Origin: Phorcus lineatus | Taxonomy: Eukaryota; Mollusca; Gastropoda; Trochida; Trochidae | DNA length: 64,000 nucleotides | Direction of reading: 5' to 3' | Assembly: GCA_921293015.1 (NCBI GenBank) | Contig: OV121090.1 | Location: 38,932,533-38,996,532, forward strand | Part shown: positions 49,850 through 61,227 of the stretch, in pieces | Numbering within the stretch: the first letter of the stretch is position 1 | Layout: every line of letters starts with the position of its first letter | Translations under genes and position numbers: made by a program | The notes under the pieces: model-generated | Databases searched by the model: none | Told to the model about the DNA's origin: nothing | Seen by the model: only the letters and a program-made list of their open reading frames with translations

Positions 49850-50362
49850 TGGACATTGTTGATGCACCTATATTTTTCAAACTCCCCTGAATCCGTATTA
49901 AACGAAATCCTTGGTTATTCACACAATGACGCTGTCTCAACCTAATGTGTTGACAATTTGAATGACATTTTTGATAAATGCTCATTTTTCAACGGTAATC
50001 ACTATTATTACGGGTTTTTATTGCCGATAAAGACGAACTTGTGATTCATCACTGAACCAGACTTTTCTAAAGGTGCAAAGCTTCAGGTTCTTCCCCACAG
50101 AACGTCATTGTATTATTCTACTTTTCTCCAAACGTGGGGTTATAACCGGTCTTCTTGTTGGAAACCCACTAGTCGAAAACGATTTCTGCAAGTTGGGTTG
50201 GAGTTTTTCGTCAAAACGTGGATGTTTTGTGTAGTCTCCATGGTTTTGAAAGAGGAGAACGCAAATGGTTGACCCGGATGTAGCGATCATGGGTTTGACT
50301 CCTGGGTCCAAGCTGCCCACATCTCGAGCATTCGGGCTCTGATTCAGCCGGAAAGGCAACAT
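49850..50362 (-). pseudogene. Tc1-like transposase remnant
   Basis: The minus strand reads HDRYIRVNHLRSP, then TSGFPTRRPVITPRL (end of the second HTH), then after a shift RKVWFSDESQVRLYR, the first catalytic Asp block of Tc1 transposases (W-x-x-V-x-F-S-D-E-S). Stops and shifts interrupt it; the rest of the DDE domain is not recognisable. Confidence 0.75.
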
Positions 50363-50603
50363 GAGGTTCTTTGATGAGAGTTCAGATTTCGGGCACGTGC
50401 AGATTTCGGCTCAACGGTTTCTATTTTACATATGTCGAGGTTTTCAGTTTCGCCTCTCAGTTGTGACATAATGCTAGCCTCTTTTCCATGCAAAAACTAA
50501 TACCAAAGTGTGAAAAAATATATGCCTTTAAAACAGGTACAACATGCCTTTGGTCCTTCTCTCATTTGTAAACTGCTTAACATGTTTTCTAAACAAGAAA
50601 GAC

Positions 50604-50750
50604 AATGATATATGGATGTAAAACTTCTTTATTATACAATGGCGACGTTTCGGTATGGATGTTTATGCTTGATAACGGTATGAGGATCTATACCGAAACG
50701 TCGCCATTGTGTAATAAAGAAGTTGTACATCCATATATCATTGACTTCCT
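50604..50750. repeat. Near-palindrome with hammerhead-like core
   Basis: Arms of about 58 bp (50604-50661 and 50691-50750; ATGATATATGGATGTAAAAC against its mirror) surround a loop of about 30 bp. Across the loop and right arm: TTGATAAC, GGTAT, GAGGATCT, ATACC, GAAACGTC. This matches the order CUGANGA, stem II, GAAAC of a hammerhead ribozyme with two core changes. Such motifs occur in Penelope-like retroelements. Confidence 0.45.
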
Positions 50751-50832
50751 TATAGTAGCAACTTCTAGTATGCCACTGAAACAATTCATGTTTTCTAAAC
50801 GATGTTTTTGTACAAACATCTTAAAATGCTTC

Positions 50833-51260
50833 TTAAAGGGGCACAGTCGAGTATGTTGCTGGAGTCAAAAATGTTGAATTTCATAAATGGTGTTATTTAA
50901 TCGAGGAGTAGTGGTTGTTTCAGAAAAACAGACAACTAATGCTTATAAGTTCAGTATAGGGACAATAAATGGGTAAAAGTAATGATTTGTGATCGAAAAC
51001 CGGACAGTTGCGCGCGCCAATGACTCAAACGTTATTTTCAAAGCTTATTTACAGCAGAAACAAAGACAAACATAGGATGATAGTGTTACGTAGGTCATTT
51101 AACAAATATACATGTTAATTGGATACAGAATTTTGACTTTTTAACATTTATAGGTCTGTTTTTCGAATATCATAATGATTTGCAAACAAGAAAATTTAAA
51201 GTAATTTGTCCCTTTTAAAAGCCGCATGGAAAATCATGAAACATCCTGTGTCACGTTAAG
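50833..51260 (-). repeat. MITE family A, copy 3
   Basis: 428 bp. The left end is TTAAAGGGGCACAGTCGAGT and the right end is ACATCCTGTGTCACGTTAAG. The core is GATCGAAAACCGGACAGTTG. This uninterrupted copy shows where the ISL2EU element split copy 1. Confidence 0.88.
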
Positions 51261-51480
51261 GAAATGAAAAGTTTTAATGGTTCCCTTTTTGCGCTGTAAC
51301 TTTAAACAGTAAACAATAATGGTGTTTTGGAGTAAATATTATAGTTGCATTGTTTTGTTGCGTTTTGACAAATCCAACATTCTCCAAATTCATTTTGCAT
51401 TTCTGTTTTTGAAGAGAGTATTAGAGCATCACAACATCTTATGTTGAATCCATCCTTATATTGCGAACTTCCTACGCCTA

Positions 51481-51765
51481 TTAACGGGGTACAAAGCATG
51501 TTGTTTGGATGAAATATGTCATACTTCATAAATGGTGTTGTTTACGACAAGTAGATAGTGTTTGTTTCCAAATAATTACGTCTCAGTGCTTATCAGTTCG
51601 GAAAGTGACAATAAACAGGAGAAAAGTCGAGATTTACCATCGAAAACCGGAAAATTGCGCGCGCCAATGACCTAAAAGTAATATTTGAAACTTATTCATA
51701 GCAGACACAACGATTTTTAGTAGGTCATTTTATAGATGTATGTATACGATATTTCAACTTCTTAA
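51481..51765 (-). repeat. MITE family A, copy 4 (truncated)
   Basis: TTAACGGGGTACAAAGCATG, then TTCATAAATGGTGTTGTTTA and CATCGAAAACCGGAAAATTG in family order. It stops before the distal terminus. Confidence 0.75.
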
Positions 51766-52152
51766 AGGGGAACAACAACCCTAGCCTTTCAGACCTAATT
51801 GAACAGCAGTTACGTAATTGCCATAGCCGGGAAAGAGGTCACGTGACACGGACTGGGCGCCGACCAAGCGGTCACTGTGACAGGGGAATCCCCTTTATGA
51901 CATGCGATCGTTGATTGGCTTATTCATTTTCGTTCCTGACACGATGCCTGAATTCCAAATTCCAAATTGATTTTATTTTTTTACCACTTTAGAACTTTTA
52001 TTAACTTAATTTGGGTGTCTATGACATATTCTAAATCTTATTCCCCCATCCATTGCAAATAACTAAGGCATAGGCCCCACGTCGGCGACATCACCCAATG
52101 GTGGAAGCAGACGTGAAACTTCAACCCAACAACAACATTGTCTTCAGTCAAA

Positions 52153-53529
52153 ATGGCTAACCTTCAGAGAGTTGAGTTCATCATGTCACAGTCAGGAGGT
52201 AAACAGATTCTTCATGCAGGCTTTCGCTACAGACTGAATGTGAAGCGCCAGGTCGCCACACACTGGAAGTGTGTCGTCAGAGGATGCAAAGGAAGATGCA
52301 GCACCATCGGAGACCACATCACTTCCGTGACAGACCATTGTCATCCCGTTCTTAAGAGTGAAGATGAGGTCCGACTGCTCAGCAGACTACGTCAAAGATC
52401 CCGTGATGAGATTGGCTTAGTTCAGCAGATCTACAATGAAGAAGTTGCAACACTAGACATTGCCACTGCTGCTACCATGTCATCCTTCCCCAGCGTCAAG
52501 TCATCTCTCTATCGTCATCGCTCTAGAGTTCTTCCGCCACTTCCACAGACATTGGCAGATGTCGACCTTCAAGGATCCTGGACCGAAACAGATGATGGCA
52601 GACAGTTCCTGGTGGTCGATGATGGCGTTGACAACAAGATCCTGGTGTTTGCGACAACCGAGATGCTGAACATCATGAGTGAAGCCGACACTCTCTACAT
52701 GGACGGGACATTCTTTGTGTGCCCCAGTCTGTGGCACCAGATGTATGCTGTTCACTGTCTGGTGTCTGACAAGATGTATCCTATAGCCATGTCCCTGCTT
52801 CCAAACAAGACTCGAGACACCTACACAAGACTCTTCACTCACATCAAGGAAGCAGTGGCAGCAACAACAGGGATAGACCTCTCACCAGAGTTTGTGCAGA
52901 CAGACTACGAAGCGGCAGTTATTGGTGCTGTCCAGACAGTATTTCCAGATGCTGAAGTCAGGGGATGCTTTTTTCACTTCACTCAAGCCCTGTGGCGTCA
53001 AGTTGGTGAGAAAGGCCTAGCGGTTGACTACAAGAATGACCCAGCAGTCCAGAAATACATCCGTCGTGCTGCAGCCCTCCCTCTACTGCCACCTGACCAA
53101 GTCCAAGATGCCTGGATGGATGTGATGGAAGATGGCCCAGACGGAGACCGAATCACTGCCATCAACGACTACATCACAGCCACCTGGGTCGACGATGATG
53201 CCAGGTTCCACATCCGATTGTGGAACCAGTACCTGAACACAGGCCCCCGTACCAACAACCACCTTGAGGGTTTTCACAATGGACTGAAGAAGGCCATCAG
53301 GAAACACCACCCCAACCTGTACGAGTTTGTGACGGCCATCAAGAAGCAGGAAATTTTAAATGTCAAACGCATGTGTTCATCTACTGTGAATAATTGGCGA
53401 AAAAAATCAAAACAAAGTAACTATTTGTCAATCCGGGATTGGTTTAAACAATATTTTATTTCAGAAAAGAGAAAGGGATTGGTAAACAGGCTAGCAGCCT
53501 ATCTGAATACCTCTCCCATACATACATAA
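52153..53529 (+). CDS. FLYWCH zinc finger + MULE transposase
   Basis: One uninterrupted 458-aa frame. The start ATG at 52153 has a good context (TCAAAATGG). Residues 21-66 form a FLYWCH-type zinc finger: W38, C40, C45, H62, H64. Residues about 175-380 are the MULE transposase domain, with D184 (YMDGTF), D251 (TDYEAAV), C272/H275 (CFFHF) and E372 (TNNHLEGFH). All catalytic residues are present. The C-terminus (NNWRKKSKQSNYLSIRDW) is the usual basic tail. The first 1.2 kb are clearly GC-richer, with C/G-ending codons, than the AT-rich neighbourhood and the last 180 bases. It lacks introns. It may be a recently arrived or selected (domesticated) transposase. Confidence 0.93.
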   Translation: MANLQRVEFIMSQSGGKQILHAGFRYRLNVKRQVATHWKCVVRGCKGRCSTIGDHITSVTDHCHPVLKSEDEVRLLSRLRQRSRDEIGLVQQIYNEEVATLDIATAATMSSFPSVKSSLYRHRSRVLPPLPQTLADVDLQGSWTETDDGRQFLVVDDGVDNKILVFATTEMLNIMSEADTLYMDGTFFVCPSLWHQMYAVHCLVSDKMYPIAMSLLPNKTRDTYTRLFTHIKEAVAATTGIDLSPEFVQTDYEAAVIGAVQTVFPDAEVRGCFFHFTQALWRQVGEKGLAVDYKNDPAVQKYIRRAAALPLLPPDQVQDAWMDVMEDGPDGDRITAINDYITATWVDDDARFHIRLWNQYLNTGPRTNNHLEGFHNGLKKAIRKHHPNLYEFVTAIKKQEILNVKRMCSSTVNNWRKKSKQSNYLSIRDWFKQYFISEKRKGLVNRLAAYLNTSPIHT

Positions 53530-53599
53530 TATATACATTTATACACCATATCTTAATTCATCATCATTGAAGTTAGCAGACGTTTAGATAATACTTATA

Positions 53600-54080
53600 G
53601 ATTAAACAGAAAAACGGGTAAAATATAAATGAACAGATTTAACAATCTTTTCATTGATTTCGTCAGAATAGGAATAATTACCAAATAAAACAGTTTGAAT
53701 ATCATAACCATTAACGTAATAGAAACACTCTGATCGAAAACGAGCAAAATTTGGACAAATAAAGAGAAAGTGAATGGCATCTTCATAATGGTGACCGCAA
53801 GTGCAGCTTGACGTATTTTGTAAAAATCTATCAAATTTATGTCCGTTTAGATCGCTACAGCCAAGTCTTAGTTTACAGTGAATAATTTGGTTGCATCTCC
53901 TTCCAAAGTTTCTTATAATATGATGTACATTACATGCTACATTTCGATCAAGGTGTTTTTTAAACAACCCTACTGAGTCTATGTTTCTTAGTTTATCATC
54001 AAGCATATTCCACTCCAACACAGAAGATGGTAAAATGATTTTTTATATGATTCAGTGCGACAAAGAGGTACTTGGAGTAG
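53600..54080 (-). pseudogene. LINE C-terminal fragment
   Basis: The minus-strand frame 54021-53602 reads LEWNMLDDKLRNIDSVGLFK, then HCKLRLGCSDLN and CTCGHHYEDAIHFLFICPNF, the zinc motif, and a stop. One shift upstream adds CRTESYKKSFLPSS. CR1/RTE-X style. It starts 73 bases after the MULE gene. Confidence 0.82.
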
Positions 54081-55310
54081 GTAATCCGGGATTAGGACGA
54101 GATAATTTTTATTGTCATTTACTAAAGTGAATCTATCATTAATTATGGCTCAGATTGTTGGTGCCCTTTTCTCTGTAAGACTGGTAAATACATGTACGTT
54201 AACAATTACTGCCAGGTTTGTATACATCATTTTTCAAGTCATTCTTATTCTTATCCATTCGTAATTAGAAATCCCATATCGGAACTATCGGGACGCATGA
54301 TGTACGAGGTGAACCCCTTGTCGATGACTTTGAAATAATGAAAATATTAAATCAATTTTCGATTGTATCATCATGAGATTATACCTTAAAATTTTACTGA
54401 TGAATAGTCAACTCAAATGCGAGACATACTCAACCGGACCAAAAAAAACAGTTTAAAACACCCTATCATCAAGTTAAGTTAAACTTTATAACTAGTGACC
54501 AGAATATCCTTCATGTATTCCCTTTTTATAACTATCAGTGATATTTTAAAATTATGGCAAACGTGTCTTAAATTTCTGAAAAATGATTGTGTCTTTGTTA
54601 AATGTCAACTTGGTGTTCAATTATGCTCTTAAAAAGTTGGATAACTATATGTGAATTGTATCAATATTAAAGGTGCATTGATTTTACAGTTGTTTAATCC
54701 AGGTTCAGTTTACTGCCAAATATAAAATTAAAAAAAACCTCAAACCCCTATCTGCCATAGATAAGAAATTTCAAATAGTTAGGAATTGAGTAATAGTGAC
54801 GAAAATTAAAAAAATATCCACACAAGTTAAAACCTAACTTTTAAAAATATCGACATAAATATTGTGAAGTTTGTAGTGTCCAAGCTCACAAGTTCAATGT
54901 AAACAACTGCATAATACCAGAGTACCAGACTTGTTTATCTAATTTTGTAAAAGGTGAGGGAAATCTAAAAAAAAAACTTTATTAAAAAAGATTTATATAT
55001 TTTTTTCTCATATCTCATATCTCATATGGCAGTTCAGTTGTTTAAAACGACATTCTCACACGCGTATCCGGTTGGGTAATTCGCGCGTGTAAGGAAACCG
55101 CGCGCGTAGGATGCAGCGCAGAAAAAACACCGCTGAGTAGAGAGCGCGCTGATTGAGATTTACGACTCTCGCGGGGCCTCGCTAATAAAACACTGGAAGT
55201 TAAAAATTAAAGTTGTTGACCCCCTTTAAATTGACGTTTTTAATCTACAATCGAAAACAAGATAATAATTCATAATCTTGGCATGTAAGTGATAAATTTA
55301 AGATACAACG
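54081..55310. other. Interval with no supported gene
   Basis: AT-rich until about 55060. Then comes a short CpG-rich stretch (CGCGTATCCGG, CGCGCGTGTAAGG, AGCGCGCTGATTG) up to 55190. No coding motif recognised. Confidence 0.45.
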
Positions 55311-55405
55311 TTTGATAGGCTATTTCAACTCAGGTTATACAATATTTGGGCTCTATTTCAACCACATACAAAATTCATGAAACATACTCTGTGTCACATG
55401 TTTGC
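55310..55405 (-). repeat. MITE family A terminal remnant (copy 6)
   Basis: GGTTATACAATATTTGGGCT, AACCACATACAAAATTCATG and ACATACTCTGTGTCACAT match the left terminus of family A in minus orientation. Confidence 0.6.
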
Positions 55406-57914
55406 ATGCATAATTTATTTTGATCAAACTTGTTTTGGTATAAACATAAAAACTACCTTTTACCACCGAGTTGAACTACTGGATATGTTCATTGCGTTTG
55501 TTAGATTTATATTCATGATAACTTCAAAGTAATTGTCAATGATTGAAACAATCGTGAAACATTGATAAATTGAAATCTTTCTTTCACTGCACAGTATACT
55601 GTTACAGAATTATTTTCATGTATATCATTATTATTATTATTATTATTATTATAGAGTAGTAATAAATCAATATACAAGTTTTATTTTTTTAAATATATAA
55701 GCAAAAAATAGGTGGATCTATTCATAAATCATGATCGAAAGTATATTTCGAAAATCTGTGTACGATAATAGTACATTAATGAATATTTTTCCGAATTCAG
55801 TGCAATTGACGAATCACGTCAAAACGGAACGACGCGTTCCACGTGGGGTGAATATATATGCCATTCAATTAGGTAAGTTGCGTTAAATCACTTAATGGGA
55901 CACCCCACGTTTTTCATAACATTTTATTCATTTATGCTGGTATATCTATTCAAATCATCTCATCTCATCCTAAAATGCCAAACATATGGCAATAGATAGT
56001 GTCGAGCACCTGTTTCATATATACAGAAGCCGAAATCAAACGTCCGATATACTAGTTACATCACCTCATAAACTAGATCAACTCGAGTCTGTCCTATAAA
56101 TAAGTTGGAAAAATAACGCATGCCTGATGCATTATCCGGTTTTCGATCAAAACCAGGGCTTCTGTAACTACACAAGCATTAACACTATAAAACAGAGAAT
56201 AGTAAATAATTTACAGTACTTCTTGATAAAATGACAACACTAACAACGTTATGCAATATGTGTCTCACTCAATACAAATGCTGACGTTTTGATAATGACC
56301 TTCATTTGCTAGTTAAAGTTAGAGTTACTTTGATAACACAGTTGTCATGGAATGTTCCTATTAACGGGGTCAATATAACCTTGATAGCAATTAAAGCCCA
56401 GTTAGGTAATAAAAAATATGCCATATCATCACGCAGTGAATATCTTAGACATTGATTCAGTAAGTTATTCAATTCGATAGCAGCTGTGGCGAGATACCAA
56501 CCCGTTAGAAGTGTGGTATACTATCAAGTGAAATGAAATCTACGTTTAATGTCAAATATATTCATCGTATTCTTTACTCATTCATAATATATCAACCAAC
56601 ATCCTAAGGAAACTGTAACACTAAGGTTGATTAAATAACAAATCGATATACTACTTACTGCCACAACTGCTTAAACAAAGGAGATTAATTCTAACGTGTA
56701 GGTAGGTTGAAATTCTGTATTTAATTGGTACTGTGTCGACTGTCAGTCTGTCCTTCGGTACAGATAAGGTGAGGACGTATATATACGTCCCTTGGTATAG
56801 GATTATTTATTGTTATAACCTGCTCTTTCTATAGAAAATATTACACCTATTTCTACTCGTTTACTGTTTTTAATGCTATAGTACACAAGTGTACATTTAT
56901 TGAATTTGATGAATTGTTCATATTATTTAAAATGTTTTAAATCTCTTTACGATTTCATAAGTTACACACATTAACACTGAGTTATGTGGAAGGAAACCAT
57001 TTCATGTCACGTTATACCCCTCGTGTCTTGTTCCTTGAATATCAATTTTGTCATTCAAAGTTAAAGATGATATTACGCTGCAAAAACATCCAATGGCATG
57101 AAACGTTATTAAAAGAAAGTGAGATGTTTGGTCTACTGCATGCGTATGGAATTGCAAATCTGGTCTGAAGAACATAAATGTATACGTTTTTTCGAATGTT
57201 TTATTCACATATGTTTCAATTACATATTGTAGTGTTCCAGTTTTCAGCTGACTAGAATTAGATATTGATTCATTTGTATTCATTTATTATCCCGAGTTAT
57301 TTAGGGTTCTTTGTAGTGATATGTTCAACAAAGAAATCTTATAAAATTCATCGACGCTGACCTTTTCTCTTTACAAGTAACACTACTATTCATTGATTGC
57401 GGTCTTTTAATTATTTCATTAAACATGTTCAGTTGAATGGTTATGTACTTTTTCAAAATTGATATATTCAGGGTATTCACATTAATATACTTCAGGAAGA
57501 GCTTGAATACACCAATCAACATAACACGACTTATACTTCAAAAACTCAGTTTTACAGCTAGCAATATGTTACAATGCATGTATTGGTAAAAGAAGTGATT
57601 TTTAAAGGTTATATAAACAAACAAAAGTATTAAAGACCGTCAACTGTAACCAATTAACAGCAGTGTGACAGATACTCATGACCAGCGAAGTATGTCAAAT
57701 GATTATTAACTTTTAAACAATATTTAAATGTTCTAGGATTACAGAGTTAAAATTGTTTTATTACATTTGTGAAGATGAAACAATCATATTTGCAACGTCT
57801 AAATTCTAAAACATATTACTTGAATATTTAATTTTACCAGTGTAATAGCTGGCAAGGTTTATATTTCAAAAGTTGTTGAGTGTAATAGCTGGTAAGGTAA
57901 GGCAGACACTGTAC
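55406..57914. other. Interval with no supported gene
   Basis: AT-rich. It holds a (TTA)n run at 55626-55652, a scrap of the MITE core (TCCGGTTTTCGATCAAAACC near 56137) and a perfect 18-bp palindrome GGACGTATATATACGTCC at 56773-56790. No gene seen. Confidence 0.5.
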
Positions 57915-58545
57915 GTACACCTATGTATTGGACCGGACGGACAGACAGACACCATACGCTCATGAATTGGAACGGACGGACAGACACCCTACGCTCATGT
58001 ATTGGAACGGACGGACAGACACCATACATTCATGTATTGGAACGGACGGACAGATACCATACACTCATGTATTGGACCGGACGGTTAGACATACACCATA
58101 CACTCATGTATTGGAACGGACGGACAGACACCATATACTCATGTATTTAACCGGACGGACAGACACCATACACTCATGAATTGGAACGGACAGACAGACA
58201 CCATACACTCATGTACTGGACCAGACGGTCAGAAAGACACCACACACTCATGTATTGGGACGGACGGTCAGACAAACACCATACACTCATGTACTGGAGC
58301 AGACGGACAGACAGACACCATACACTCATGTACTAGACCAGACATACAGATAGACAGACATAAAGACAGACACTGTACTATCATGTATTGGACCAGACAG
58401 ACAGACAGACACTGTACAGTCATGTATTGGACCAGACAGACAGACAGACACTGTACAATCATGTATTGGACCGGACAGACAGACACTGTACAATCGTGTA
58501 TTGGACCAGACAGACAGACAGACAGACACTGTACATTAATGCATT
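57915..58545. repeat. Minisatellite, GGACAGACAGACACCATACA type
   Basis: About 15 imperfect tandem units of about 35-48 bp, each with TCATGTATTGGAACGGACGG and a variable number of ACAG steps. Units to the right of about 58375 shift to CACTGTACAATCATGTATTG. All reading frames here are products of the repeat. Confidence 0.93.
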
Positions 58546-59039
58546 GGAACGACGTTATTTGATATATACATGTAGGCTGTAGTGATTTATCTTTGAGTGG
58601 ATATTTGATAGATATGTATTGCGGATGTTATCAAATATAGTAGGTTGGAACTGACAGGTTTGCTTCTACATATTTTTAAAGATATTTTTTATCAAATTGT
58701 TCTTTCCATGACGTGTCCTCATTTGAACTTGTTCGAACATTTTATCAAATATAATTGGTGGGGGAACGGGCAGAGCTAAATGTAAGTTTATGGGCATCCA
58801 ACAGTTGATCCAAAAAAATTGTTTTATAATAGTTTATAAAGTTTTGATAGATGCCAGAAACCTTTAAACTTATGGGACTCTTCCCTGGCGACATACCGAA
58901 ATTTTAGTTTATGACAAGCCATTGGAGTTTGATCAAGTGTTTCATACAAGTGTCGAAGCGAATAAACCTACCATTTTAACTTGTTATATGACCCAAAAGC
59001 ACAAGAAACCCATTGTTGATTTTATCTGCTATTGGTAAG

Positions 59040-59130
59040 TGTCAATATAACGTTTGACTCATCGACGCGCCCTAGCCGCCGTAAATTGATCGGTTTTCGA
59101 TCAAATAATTACTTCCGCTTTTACAACGTA
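59040..59130 (+). repeat. MITE core remnant
   Basis: ACGTTTGACTCATCGACGCG followed by GATCGGTTTTCGATCAAATA resembles the shared core of families A and B. The termini were not found. Confidence 0.45.
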
Positions 59131-59595
59131 GCTTTAAAGAAGCAAAGGAGTCGTAGAATGTTGATTTCAAGTTGCATTAACTCTACTTCCTTAAATAAAA
59201 TGATAGTTGACTTGTTTGACATGATTCACATTCTCGATCTAACCAATATTCGTGCAAAGTCTGTCAATTCGCTTAATCAATACACATAACATTCATCTTC
59301 AACAGAGTTAAACCGTTCAAAACAGACACTTTACATAAGCGTAACGTTCAAATGTTACGATAAATGTGCGATATGTAACGATTTTTTGTTTTATGTTTAA
59401 AGAATTAAAATTCGACCGTATAATTGAGGTATACCCGTTCAACACTTTTTTATATTCCTTAATCCACCACTGTCGCTAAACATACTAAATATGCAACGGG
59501 AGGCTTTGATACAGTCTAGATCCTCACTCAGCGGGTCTCGATAATACACCAATACAGCCAAATACAATAAAGTTCCCATTATCCCGAGGGATCAG

Positions 59596-60392
59596 CTAGG
59601 CAGAGAACCATTGAGTATAAAAATAGCGAAGAGGACTATTACGTTTTGGCACAACACTCTTACCACTGAAACCTGTAAAATATCTAAAACCATCTTGGAA
59701 CATTTGATGTATGATAAAATTAATAACGGTGAGGAAAATGGTTGGCTTAAAAATGTTGAGCATATACTGAATACATGCGGACTGAGTGATGTGTTTAGAA
59801 ACCCATACAATTATTCTCCTAAATGGGTCTCATTACAAGTTGAAATAATATTGAGAGATCATTTTCATCAATCCTGGCGAAGTTCTGTTCTCAATAGCTC
59901 TAAAGGAATATATTATACCCTATTCAAAGATACCCCTTCTTTCGAACAATATTTACTATTACAAAAATCAGTATATATCCCACTTATAAGATTAAGAACA
60001 AGTAATCATAATTTTCCAGTAGAAACCGGCAGATGGCGTGGTCTACCCAGTGAGGATAGAACATGCCCTCTGTGCGATTCTTCAGCTGTTGCAGATGAAA
60101 TACATTATTTATACAAATGTAAAGCCTTTGAAAGAGAACGACGTCTTTATATTAATGAATTTTATCACAAATGGCCAAATATGTATAAATATAAAAGCTT
60201 ATTATGCACACAAAAACTGTCAGAAATGAAAAATCTATTAAAATATTTATGTATTGTCTATGAAAAATTGAAGTAAGCTGTGTTGTTTATATCACCATTC
60301 TTGTCTGTTTACATAATATACTGTATGTTTGTATATTCTCTTGTACCACCGTGGGTGGTTTTTGAGGAAATAAACATTGATTGATTGAGTTC
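59596..60392 (+). mobile_element. LINE 3' part with GATT tail
   Basis: An open frame from about 59598 to the TAA at 60274-60276 (about 225 aa) reads REPLSIKIAKRTITFWHNTL, then PVETGRWRGLPSEDRTCPLC and EIHYLYKC, the C-terminal zinc motif. The 3' UTR ends AATAAACATTGATTGATTG, a short tandem tail. It is related to the LINE at 5858-7017 (both have ETGR, C-x-x-C and a GATT tail). The frame is intact, so this copy is younger. The 5' part is absent. Confidence 0.87.
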
Positions 60393-60748
60393 CACAGTTG
60401 ACAGTGGTCCTGACTGACTCACACGTAGTCTGTGACCAGGCCAAGCTATGTTTGTAGAATAGTTGTAAATTATTGATAGCGTGGTTGATATTTCCGACAG
60501 AATACTCATTTCAGTATGCAATGCGGCAGATAGTGTTTACCCAGAACACCTTTTGAAACAAATCTTACAGGTTTGAAAGAAGATATTTACATAAATGTCA
60601 TGACATACAGTTAGGTTGTGTTATACGTCAAACATTGACAAGATAGTAAAAGCGAAAAGCGATTGTAAAGTGTCGTGACCAAGAGTATACGTAAACTCAC
60701 GCGTCTACCATTTGCCAGTGATTTGTTCAAAAAAAAATTTCAAAAACG

Positions 60749-61227
60749 TTAAAGAGCCACTCCGTGATTTTCATAACATGATTTTTAACTTTGATACGAA
60801 GCTAAATGTCATATGTGGTGATATAAAATCTAAACATCTTAACTTTTCATGTCGAAAAGACATATATATGACAAAAACTGGTTTTCCATGGAAATCTAAA
60901 AACAGCCTTATAAATACACAGAGGTGTAGATATTACACGTCCAATATATATGGACACTAGTTGTATAACCTAACAAACACTATCAACTCCTAACTGCCTT
61001 CCTGGCTGTTTTAGATAAGTCTCCAAAATTACGTTTGACTATTTGACGCGTGCCACTGTCCGGTTTTCGATCATAATTGCGACGTTCTACCTTCATATTG
61101 TCACTGTATAAGACCAATAAGCTTAAAAATGTGTCTTTTTGGTAACAGTCGATACTTTGCGATCAAACGACACTATTGATTAAGTTTGGCATATGTGACC
61201 CCAACAACATACGGAGTGGCTCTTTAA
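60749..61227 (+). repeat. MITE family B, copy 1 (best preserved)
   Basis: 479 bp. The left end is TTAAAGAGCCACTCCGTGAT and the right end is ACGGAGTGGCTCTTTAA, perfect inverted repeats over 17 bases. The core TTTGACGCGTGCCACTGTCC and GGTTTTCGATCAT lies near 61045. Confidence 0.93.

Larger units (their letters stand above)
51762..55230 (+). mobile_element. Possible MULE-type DNA transposon (boundaries tentative)
   Basis: The intact MULE transposase gene lies between TTAAAGGGGAACAACAAC (51762-51779) and, inverted, TTTAAAGGGGGTCAACAAC (55212-55230). The similarity spans only about 18 bases, and AAAGGG ends are common in this window, so these termini are uncertain. A LINE fragment sits in the right part. 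Confidence 0.3.

Noticed and set aside
52460..53310. Alternative frames inside the MULE gene, including 113 aa on the minus strand
   Set aside because: Shadow frames of a strongly biased coding sequence.
57923..58582. Overlapping reading frames on both strands rich in TDRQT, HSCIGTDGQ or SVCLSGPIHD
   Set aside because: They are translations of the minisatellite in all frames; the unit simply lacks stops.
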